A stretch of DNA of 55,522 bases from positions 1 through 55,522 of the forward strand of contig NZ_MJLZ01000029.1 of NCBI RefSeq assembly GCF_003666245.1, in the 5' to 3' direction. A model generated the notes under the pieces. The model did no database searches and was not told the origin of the DNA. It saw nothing but the letters and a program-made list of their open reading frames with translations. The position numbers were made by a program, and so were the translations under genes. Positions 35,079-42,058 of this stretch are shown one piece after another. This stretch comes from Brenneria alni (GTDB lineage: Bacteria; Pseudomonadota; Gammaproteobacteria; Enterobacterales; Enterobacteriaceae). The stretch's first letter is position 1. Each line of letters opens with the position of its first letter.

Positions 35079-37216
35079 TGACCGCATCCGCTCTGGATCC
35101 TCATCCGGCCGCCCGGCTTAGTCCGTTGCGCGATGAACTGATCCTCCATGCCGGGCCTGCCAATCGTGATGGATCGCCCAGTTGGACATTGGAAGATCCG
35201 TTGCGCGGTCTGTTTTTCCGTATTGGCTGGGCGGAGATGGCAATGTTGTCACGCTGGTCGCTGGGGGAGACGGCGAAAATTGTGGCTGAGATCAATCAGA
35301 CGTTGCCGCTGACTGTTGATGATAGCGACGTACAGTATTTCAGCCAGTTTTTGCAGGCCAATAGTCTGACGCGGGCATCGGGTGATGAGGCGCTGGCGCA
35401 GTTTGGGCGGCAGTTGGCTCACACGCAGGTTTCGGTGTGGCGCAAACTGCTGAAAAATTATCTGTTTTTCCGCATTCCGCTGTGGCATCCCGATCGTTTT
35501 CTGACCGCCACTTTATCGTGGGTGGAACCCTTTTTCAGCCGGTTTTTTTTAACGCTGACGCTGATAGCGGCGGTGCTGGGGCTGTTCCTGGCCGGGCGTC
35601 AGTGGGAAACCTTCAAGCACACGTTTCTGCATTTTTTTACCCTGGAAGGCGCTGCGCTGGCGGGGATCACATTGTGTTTCACCAAAGTGCTGCATGAGCT
35701 GGGTCATGCCTACACCTGCAAGCGTTTTGGCGCACGGGTTGCCAGCATGGGCGTCGCGTTTCTGGTCATGATGCCGGTGCTGTATACCGATACGTCCGGC
35801 TCATGGAAGCTCACCCGCCACCGGCAACGGATGGCGATAGGCGCCGCCGGGATGTTGACCGAACTGACGCTGGCCGCCTGGGCGACACTGGCGTGGAGCT
35901 TTCTACCGGACGGCATGTTGCGCAGCGCGGCGTTTATGCTGGCGACCACCACCTGGATTATGACGCTGGCGATTAACCTCAGTCCGTTGATGCGTTTTGA
36001 TGGTTATTTCCTGCTGTCGGACTGGCTGCAAATACCGAATCTGCAAAACCGGGGCTTTGCCCTTGGCCGCTGGCAGATGCGTGAATGGCTGTTCGGCTTG
36101 GGTGACCCCCCGCCAGAGCCGTTTCCCCGCTGGTTACGGCGTACACTGGTCGGCTATGCCTTCTGCGTGTGGATATATCGTTTTTTTCTGTTTACCGGCA
36201 TTGCCATTCTGGTTTATCACATGGCGTTCAAATTGCTGGGTATGCTGCTTTTCGCGGTAGAAATCGGCTATTTCGTGATAATGCCGGTGGTTAATGAACT
36301 GCGTGAGTGGAGCAAACGCCGCAAGGATTACCGTATGAATCGAAATATGATGGTGACGCTGACATTAAGCGGCATATTGCTGCTGCTGTTGGCGATCCCC
36401 TGGCAGCGCACGGTGTATGCTCCGGCGCTGCTGCGTGCCGAACAGCAAAGCAGCCTGTATATGCCGTTGCCTGCCATGATCAACCGCATCGATGTTCAGG
36501 TCGGCCAATCGGTGCAGGCCGGTCAGGCGCTATTTACGCTGTCGGCGGAGGCGTTATTACATGAGCAACAGCAACTGGAGCGGCAAATTGCCACCTTGAG
36601 TTGGCAGGGCGCGTTTCAGGTATTCAATAAAGAGGCGGTGGGCGAACACCAGCGGGTGAATCAGGAGCGTGAGGCGGCGCAACAAAAGCTGGCGGTACTG
36701 AAACGACAGTCGGCGCAACTGACGGTACGCGCACCGATAAGCGGCGTGGTGGCGGACGTTGCCGCGCCGCTGGCAACCGGGGAGTGGCTGGCGCAGGGCG
36801 AATGGCTGGCGGTGATCGCCAAACCGACCGGCGGGCTGGTGGAAGCCTTTGTTTCGGAAAAAGACTGGCAGCGATTGAAAGCCGGTGGACAAGGGCGTTT
36901 TTACCCGCAGGATGTCAGCCGCCCCGCGTTGCCTGTGACGATTGTGGATATCGACCATACCGCTACCCGCGATCTGAGCGCCGTACCGGAACTGACCTCG
37001 ACTTACGGTGGGGACATCGCCACCTTAAGCGATGCACAACGCAAGTTGCATCCTGAGCAGGTGGTTTATCGGGTGCTGTTGACTCTGCCTGCCGACAGTA
37101 CGGCCCAGCCGCAGATGCTGCGCGGCACGGTGGTCATGGACGGCGAAGCGCAAAGCCTGCTGGTGCGCGGCTGGAAAGTGGTATCGGCAGTGTTGATCCG
37201 GGAGCTGTCGTTCTGA
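35078..37216 (+). CDS. Polytopic M50 (site-2-protease-like) metallopeptidase fused to a HlyD domain
   Basis: This is a 712-residue inner-membrane protein in three parts. Residues 10-100 resemble a PqqD-like winged helix (WTLEDPLRGLFFRIGWAEMAMLSRW ... ETAKIVAEI ... FSQFLQANSL-type ending). Residues 140-430 form a membrane region with the zinc-site motif HELGH (H206, E207, H210) and the distal ligand region LSPLMRFDGY (D308), so it looks catalytically complete. After the last membrane segment (about 427-446), residues 455-712 form a HlyD-type domain with lipoyl halves (INRIDVQVGQSVQAGQALFTLS, APISGVVADVAAPLATGEWL) and a coiled coil. It overlaps the previous gene (TAATG). There is no ABC, RND or MFS pump in the cluster, so this protein may be the inner-membrane export or processing core. 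An in-frame start five codons earlier is unlikely. Confidence 0.85.
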   Translation: MTASALDPHPAARLSPLRDELILHAGPANRDGSPSWTLEDPLRGLFFRIGWAEMAMLSRWSLGETAKIVAEINQTLPLTVDDSDVQYFSQFLQANSLTRASGDEALAQFGRQLAHTQVSVWRKLLKNYLFFRIPLWHPDRFLTATLSWVEPFFSRFFLTLTLIAAVLGLFLAGRQWETFKHTFLHFFTLEGAALAGITLCFTKVLHELGHAYTCKRFGARVASMGVAFLVMMPVLYTDTSGSWKLTRHRQRMAIGAAGMLTELTLAAWATLAWSFLPDGMLRSAAFMLATTTWIMTLAINLSPLMRFDGYFLLSDWLQIPNLQNRGFALGRWQMREWLFGLGDPPPEPFPRWLRRTLVGYAFCVWIYRFFLFTGIAILVYHMAFKLLGMLLFAVEIGYFVIMPVVNELREWSKRRKDYRMNRNMMVTLTLSGILLLLLAIPWQRTVYAPALLRAEQQSSLYMPLPAMINRIDVQVGQSVQAGQALFTLSAEALLHEQQQLERQIATLSWQGAFQVFNKEAVGEHQRVNQEREAAQQKLAVLKRQSAQLTVRAPISGVVADVAAPLATGEWLAQGEWLAVIAKPTGGLVEAFVSEKDWQRLKAGGQGRFYPQDVSRPALPVTIVDIDHTATRDLSAVPELTSTYGGDIATLSDAQRKLHPEQVVYRVLLTLPADSTAQPQMLRGTVVMDGEAQSLLVRGWKVVSAVLIRELSF

Positions 37217-37219
37217 AGC
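37199..37219. repeat. 21-bp direct repeat, left copy
   Basis: This copy covers the last codons and stop of the M50/HlyD gene (GAGCTGTCGTTCTGA core). An identical 21-bp copy lies exactly 1100 bp downstream; the two flank the Rpn gene. Confidence 0.9.
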
Positions 37220-37296
37220 CGGAGATGCCGCACTTTTCCCTTAATCGTCGCCCTTTCAAACAGATGAAGATAAATGGTGCTACTCCGGGAAGCTGA

Positions 37297-38193
37297 TTAT
37301 TCGCCGTCGGACAAAATTAACTGCTTAATCTCGTCGGCGGAAAGTTTGGTTATCTGCTGAACGTGCTCGCTTTCCATCCCTCTTAGCAGTAGTTCCCGGG
37401 CGATGTGTTGTGCGCTGGCTTTCATGCCTTGCTGAATGCCTTCTTCATACCCGATCTGCTTCAGTTGCTGGGCGATGGTCATAAGTTCCTCCCGATTTGC
37501 CGACAATGGCTCTAATACGGTTTTAATAAAATCTGCTGGTCTGGATGTGTTGCCGCTCTTAACAATATAAAACAGCAGCGCTCTTTTTTGTGTCAGCGGC
37601 ACTTGCCAGCGCTCAAATAATAACCCGATATCCTGGGCCAGTTCCAGCATATCCCTTGTGCGGATGTGTTTTTGTACCAGAGACAGCAACGCCGCCCGCC
37701 CATGGGTCTTAATCTCCTCATCTGGAATGACGGTGAGATCTATCAGTGGAAATGCATGACAGTAAATTTGTTCTGCCAATTGAGGGTTTTCAAAACTATC
37801 CAGCCAACGCAGGCTATGGGGATAAGGGCTACGTTTTCCATGATAAAACAATAGCGGTACAACCAGCGGTAATGCCTGATGGCCTTGTGCCAGATGCTGT
37901 TGCATAGCGGCCAGACAGTAACGTAATAGCCTGAACGCCATCAGTTTTTCAGGCCGGCTTTGATGCTCTATCACACAATAGATATAACCTTTACCAGCCT
38001 CGGTGTTTAGCGAATACAGCATATCGGATAGCCGAGCGCGCAGCTCATCGTCAATAAAGGAAGAGGATTCCAGTTGCAGGGTAGTGAAATCGCATCGTGC
38101 CCGAATAGAGGGTGGCAGATGTACTGATAGAAAATCCCGTGCGACATCAATATCACTCAGGAATTGTTTAAAGATTGCATCGTGAGAATGCAT
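37297..38193 (-). CDS. Rpn-family recombination-promoting nuclease / putative transposase (YhgA-like)
   Basis: The 298-residue protein belongs to the PD-(D/E)xK-type family long annotated as transposase_31 and now as Rpn proteins, which are DNA endonucleases that raise RecA-independent recombination. The N-terminus HDAIFKQFLSDIDVARDFLSVHLP is typical. The catalytic pattern is D57 (SDMLYSL), E76 and Q78 (CVIEHQS), followed by FRLLRYCLAAMQQH and PLLFYHG. The C-terminal part holds the usual Rpn tail (GYEEGIQQGMKASAQHIARELLLRGM). GAAAGGA before the ATG at 38193 decides the start; the frame is open upstream to 38256. The gene is intact, opposite to its left neighbour, and bracketed by a 21-bp direct repeat, so it appears to have arrived as a unit. 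Confidence 0.88.
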   Translation of the reverse strand: MHSHDAIFKQFLSDIDVARDFLSVHLPPSIRARCDFTTLQLESSSFIDDELRARLSDMLYSLNTEAGKGYIYCVIEHQSRPEKLMAFRLLRYCLAAMQQHLAQGHQALPLVVPLLFYHGKRSPYPHSLRWLDSFENPQLAEQIYCHAFPLIDLTVIPDEEIKTHGRAALLSLVQKHIRTRDMLELAQDIGLLFERWQVPLTQKRALLFYIVKSGNTSRPADFIKTVLEPLSANREELMTIAQQLKQIGYEEGIQQGMKASAQHIARELLLRGMESEHVQQITKLSADEIKQLILSDGE

Positions 38194-38298
38194 TGGCGTC
38201 CTTTCTCTCTGATTGCTGATACTCAGCAACCATAATGGATAAACCGTATCAGCCAAGCAGGAAAAGGAAAATCAGGAAAGCGCCCCGCAAAAAACTTT

Positions 38299-38319
38299 CG
38301 GGAGCTGTCGTTCTGAAGC
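38299..38319. repeat. 21-bp direct repeat, right copy
   Basis: It is identical over 21 bases to 37199-37219; the bases just outside differ on both sides. The duplicated sequence is the coding end of the M50/HlyD gene, so this copy is a displaced fragment of that gene end. Confidence 0.9.
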
Positions 38320-38375
38320 GGGTTTATAGCACGGGGCTGCCAGACATCGATGAGGGATGTTGCAACTAGCTACTT

Positions 38376-38480
38376 TCAGGGGACTTCCTGGGTCATATGT
38401 TGTTCAAGTTCCATCGCATCGTGCAGAACCCGGCCAACAATAAAGCGTTCAGTTTTCATCCGATAGATGAGAAAACGGCG
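38376..38480 (-). pseudogene. C-terminal remnant of a ParE/RelE-type toxin gene
   Basis: Read on the minus strand, this ends RRFLIYRMKTERFIVGRVLHDAMELEQHM and stops at 38376. The pattern (F-x-I/F-Y-R, then V-x-R-V-L-H-x-x-x-D/E-L) is the last strand and C-terminus of RelE/ParE-superfamily toxins. The first two thirds of the toxin and any antitoxin gene are missing; upstream sequence in the same frame looks unrelated. It lies between the right copy of the 21-bp repeat and the end of acs, so it marks a junction that has been rearranged. It is not expected to be active. Confidence 0.55.
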
Positions 38481-38581
38481 TGGACGATGAACGACGCCAT
38501 CCTCATTGAGAACAAAGCCCAGACGCCACCAAAGCCACAGTCTGGGGTTTGGTGGTGTGCAAGGAGAGCATGGGGTCAGAT

Positions 38582-40543
38582 TCATTGAGGGGACAGGTTC
38601 ATTGCCTGCTTTTCTTCCAGCAACTTTTCGACCACGCCAGGGTCGGCCAGTGTTGAGGTATCCCCCAGATTACTGGTGTCGCCTGCGGCGATTTTGCGCA
38701 AAATGCGGCGCATAATTTTACCGGAGCGCGTTTTCGGTAACGAGTCGGTCCAGTGCAGGATGTCAGGTGTGGCAATTGGCCCGATTTCTTTACGCACCCA
38801 GTTGCGAACCTCCGTATACAGTTCGCTGGAAGGTTCTTCACCGTGGTTTAGCGTGATGTAAGCATAAATCGCCTGACCTTTCATATTGTGCGGGATACCC
38901 ACCACCGCCGCTTCGGCAATTTTGGGATGAGAAACCAGTGCGGATTCTATTTCCGCCGTTCCCAGTCGATGACCAGAAACATTCAGCACATCATCGACGC
39001 GCCCGGTGATCCAGTAATAGTCATCTTCGTCGCGGCGGGCGCCGTCACCGCTGAAGTACATCCCTTTAAAGGTGGAAAAGTAGGTTTGTTCAAACCGATG
39101 GTGATCGCCGAACAGTGTCCGCGCCTGTCCTGGCCAGGAATCGGTAATGACCAGATTACCTTCGCACGCCCCTTGCTGCGGGTTCCCCAGATTGTCCACC
39201 AGCGCTGGTTGAACGCCAAAGAAAGGATAGGTTGCCGAACCTGCTTTGGCTTCAATCGCGCCGGGCAAGGGGGTAATCATGAAGCCGCCGGTTTCCGTCT
39301 GCCACCAGGTATCAACGATCGGGCACTTGGCGTTACCGATCTTGTTGAAGTACCACTCCCAGGCTTCCGGGTTGATCGGCTCGCCAACGGAACCCATGAT
39401 TTTCAGCGATTCACGCGACGTGCCTTCAATGGCTTTGTCGCCTTCCGCCATCAGAGCGCGGATCGCCGTAGGGGCGGTGTAGAGAATATTGACCTGATGT
39501 TTATCGATCACCTGCGCCATGCGCCTGGCATCGGGCCAGTTGGGAACGCCTTCAAACATCAGCGTAATGGCGCCACAGGCCAGCGGACCGTACAGCAGGT
39601 AACTGTGGCCGGTAATCCAGCCGACATCGGCAGTGCACCAATAGATATCACCCGGATGATAGTCAAAGACATACTTAAATGTCAGCGCCGCGTAGACCAG
39701 GTAACCGCCGGTGGTGTGCAACACCCCTTTAGGCTTACCGGTGGACCCTGAGGTATAAAGGATAAATAGCGGATCTTCGGCATTCATTTCTTCCGGCGGA
39801 CAATGATCGTCCGCTTGTTCGATCAGATCGTGCCACCAAAGATCGCGTGCGGCGTACCATTCCGTCTGTTTCCCTGTTCTACGCAAAACGATCACGCTGG
39901 TAATGCTTTTCACCCCAGAGTTTTTTAATGCTTCATCAATATTTTTCTTGAGTGGGATAGTGCGTCCGGCGCGGATGCCTTCATCGGCGGTAATCACCAG
40001 TTTGGCGTTGGAGTCGATGATTCGCCCGGCGATGGCTTCCGGGGAAAACCCGGCAAAGATAACGGAATGGATGGCGCCAATGCGCGCACAGGCCAGCATG
40101 GCAATGGCCGCCTCCGGCACCATCGGCATATAGATGGCAACCACATCACCCTTTTTGATCCCCTGCGATTTCAGGGCATTAGCGAAACGACAAACCGACT
40201 GATGTAACTCGCGGTAGGTGACGGTTTTACTTTCTCTGGCGTCATCCCCTTCCCAGATTATCGCCGTTTGATCGCCGCGCTCTGCAAGATGACGATCGAG
40301 ACAGTTGGCCGCGACATTCAGCGTACCGTCTTCAAACCAGCGAATACTGATATGACCGGGGTCAAATGACGTGTTTTTCACTTGTTGATATGGCGTGATC
40401 CAATCAACAATCTTTCCCTGCTCACGCCAGAAAGAGACGGGATCGTCAATGGATTGCCGATACATCTTTTTGTATTGGAGGGCATTTATCAGGGTTTTTT
40501 CCGCAATTGCGGCAGGTATGGCATGTTTATAATGTTGGGTCAT
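38582..40543 (-). CDS. acs: Acetyl-CoA synthetase (AMP-forming)
   Basis: Acs makes acetyl-CoA from acetate, ATP and CoA through acetyl-AMP, and is used to scavenge acetate. The 653-residue length is standard. Motifs: [11 protein letters not shown] (P-loop-like), [11 protein letters not shown] (adenylate site), [25 protein letters not shown] (hinge and core) and [11 protein letters not shown] with K609, the lysine acetylated by the Pat/CobB system. The start ATG at 40543 follows AAGGAG. In E. coli acs heads acs-yjcH-actP; here yjcH and the acetate permease actP do not follow, and a toxin remnant and the Rpn gene do. A weak CRP-like site lies upstream. Confidence 0.96.
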   Translation of the reverse strand: MTQHYKHAIPAAIAEKTLINALQYKKMYRQSIDDPVSFWREQGKIVDWITPYQQVKNTSFDPGHISIRWFEDGTLNVAANCLDRHLAERGDQTAIIWEGDDARESKTVTYRELHQSVCRFANALKSQGIKKGDVVAIYMPMVPEAAIAMLACARIGAIHSVIFAGFSPEAIAGRIIDSNAKLVITADEGIRAGRTIPLKKNIDEALKNSGVKSITSVIVLRRTGKQTEWYAARDLWWHDLIEQADDHCPPEEMNAEDPLFILYTSGSTGKPKGVLHTTGGYLVYAALTFKYVFDYHPGDIYWCTADVGWITGHSYLLYGPLACGAITLMFEGVPNWPDARRMAQVIDKHQVNILYTAPTAIRALMAEGDKAIEGTSRESLKIMGSVGEPINPEAWEWYFNKIGNAKCPIVDTWWQTETGGFMITPLPGAIEAKAGSATYPFFGVQPALVDNLGNPQQGACEGNLVITDSWPGQARTLFGDHHRFEQTYFSTFKGMYFSGDGARRDEDDYYWITGRVDDVLNVSGHRLGTAEIESALVSHPKIAEAAVVGIPHNMKGQAIYAYITLNHGEEPSSELYTEVRNWVRKEIGPIATPDILHWTDSLPKTRSGKIMRRILRKIAAGDTSNLGDTSTLADPGVVEKLLEEKQAMNLSPQ

Positions 40544-40622
40544 GGGCGCTTCTCCTTAAACATGTTAAGGATATGTCAACGGATGGTTAATTGTCATTAA
40601 CTGGCAACATTTGTTTCTTTTT

Positions 40623-40638
40623 TGCGCGATGGATCACG
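40623..40638. promoter_or_regulatory. Weak CRP-like site upstream of acs
   Basis: TGCGC-N6-TCACG matches the CRP half-sites TGTGA-N6-TCACA at 7 of 10 positions, 80 bases before the acs start. E. coli acs is CRP-activated, so a site is expected here, but this match is weak. Confidence 0.25.
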
Positions 40639-41254
40639 CAATGCGGGAAAGGCAGAAAGGAATTAATTAAACTCAATCGCCTGAATGCTCATGAATAACT
40701 AAACTGTTGCGCAGCGGGTAAAACATCATCAGTTATATATGCCATAATATGAAAAATTATAAGAATTATCCCCTTATTCCCGATGAACATAACGATCAAT
40801 CTATTGTTTTCAATAGACTTCATCTATTGTTATTCGCACTTTGATCGTCTTTTACGATCAAAAGGCATAAAGATCTCTCTTATTCCGCCGATAGCGACAA
40901 TATTGTTCAGGTATATTTTTACCCGCTATCGCTATTTGGATTTATCTGATTATCAACAGCCGGTCGGTGTGGATAATCTACAGCGCAAGGCGATACGGCG
41001 ATAAAATCGTCGATTTATCGATGAGAAACAGAGAAGAACCGTTCGCCAATCACAAAGAAAACGCTAATTGTTATTTTTTTGTTTTTTTAATCAACAAGAT
41101 CCGGTTTTCAAAACTAAACAACATAGATAACTACATTATGCCGGGTGCCACGGTGGCGCCGGTGAGTTGAATGCTTATTGACGGGTTGCTGTAGAAGAGG
41201 CTTGCCTGACAGCGCTTCGCAATATCTTTTATATAGCATGAGGCAGAGGAAATA
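40639..41254. other. Long AT-rich intergenic region with inverted repeats
   Basis: There is no convincing gene. Two hairpins stand out: TCTATTG-TTTT-CAATAGA (40800-40817), with a third TCTATTG at 40823-40829, and a 9-bp stem TTTGATCGT (40840-40848) with its complement (40854-40862). Short open frames here have no ribosome binding site or recognisable product. The last part holds the leader of the PAS-like gene. Confidence 0.5.
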
Positions 41255-41647
41255 ATGAGTCTGATATTTGGCCGGAATGAGATCATCGGTATGCTAAGTC
41301 AACCTGTTCAGAATGAACGGCGTGCTGTCGCAGTGATTGACGAGAAGTGTAAGGTAGTTTGCGCCAACTCTGCTTTCAATGCCCATTTTGGACTGCGTTC
41401 CGAAGCGAATACGCCGGTTTCCATTGATGATGTACTGCCGATTAACGTGAAGTTTGCCTATCAGGACTTTATGACTGATTCCAATATATTAAGTACAAAT
41501 GTGGTTTCAGATCTGTTGTCTGATGGCTTTACTAAAAAGCAGTTGAGTACGCTGTCTTTCTCTAAATTAAATGTCGAAAACCGTGTGCTTTCTCTGTTGA
41601 TCCTGAATCAGGACTCGACGGAATCGTCAACGAATCTGGCTTCTTAA
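41255..41647 (+). CDS. Small PAS-like protein of unknown function
   Basis: The 130-residue product contains AVAVIDEKCKVVCANSAFNAHFGL (about residues 24-47), the pattern of a PAS domain start (a strand, then the N-x-x-F helix). No output domain follows; the rest (DVLPINVKFAYQDF, DGFTKKQLSTLSFSKLNVENRVLSLLIL) could complete the PAS fold. There is no signal peptide or membrane segment. AGAGGA precedes the ATG at 41255, so translation is plausible. It could act as a ligand-binding partner of another regulator. It stands alone, more than 400 bases from the receptor gene downstream. I do not recognise a named homologue. Confidence 0.65.
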   Translation: MSLIFGRNEIIGMLSQPVQNERRAVAVIDEKCKVVCANSAFNAHFGLRSEANTPVSIDDVLPINVKFAYQDFMTDSNILSTNVVSDLLSDGFTKKQLSTLSFSKLNVENRVLSLLILNQDSTESSTNLAS

Positions 41648-42058
41648 ATAAGCTCCTGAGTGTTTTGTTATCAGAGATGGCGAAGTGTTGTTAGTAACCA
41701 TGCGGTCGTGAGCAGCGTATTGTAATGGGATAGAGAGGGCGGATATCAAGAAGTAATCGATTACGTTGGTATTATGCAACGAGGGCTATTTATCTATTTT
41801 AACCTGGTTGAGAATTCATAATTGATTCTTATTAATATTCTGAGGATTTCATAAGCGAAATTTCCGTATCCTCGGTTTTCGATCTATTTTTCTGCTTAAT
41901 TTTTATACTCATCATACTTCAAGGTACACGTGAGTTGGCCGCGATTTTGTATCAATGATCTAAACCATTTTTTTTCGATTTTATGGTTCCCCTTTTTATC
42001 TGTTCAGTTGGCATACCTATTGAAACCGATAATTTTTTTAATATAAAGGGGATAAAGA
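41648..42058. other. Intergenic region upstream of the siderophore receptor
   Basis: There is no gene. It contains a repeat-like piece at 41911-41940 (ATCATACTTCAAGG...GAGTTGGCC), which resembles a dispersed enterobacterial repeat as I remember it. It also contains AACCAT (41963-41968) and ATGGTT (41983-41988), 14 bases apart, and a weak Fur-like stretch near 41819-41839. The receptor promoter should be here, probably read by the ECF sigma encoded downstream. Confidence 0.4.

Noticed and set aside
40783-41170. Two short plus-strand open frames upstream of the PAS-like gene
   Set aside because: They lack ribosome binding sites and have unnatural composition in AT-rich DNA; the region looks non-coding.
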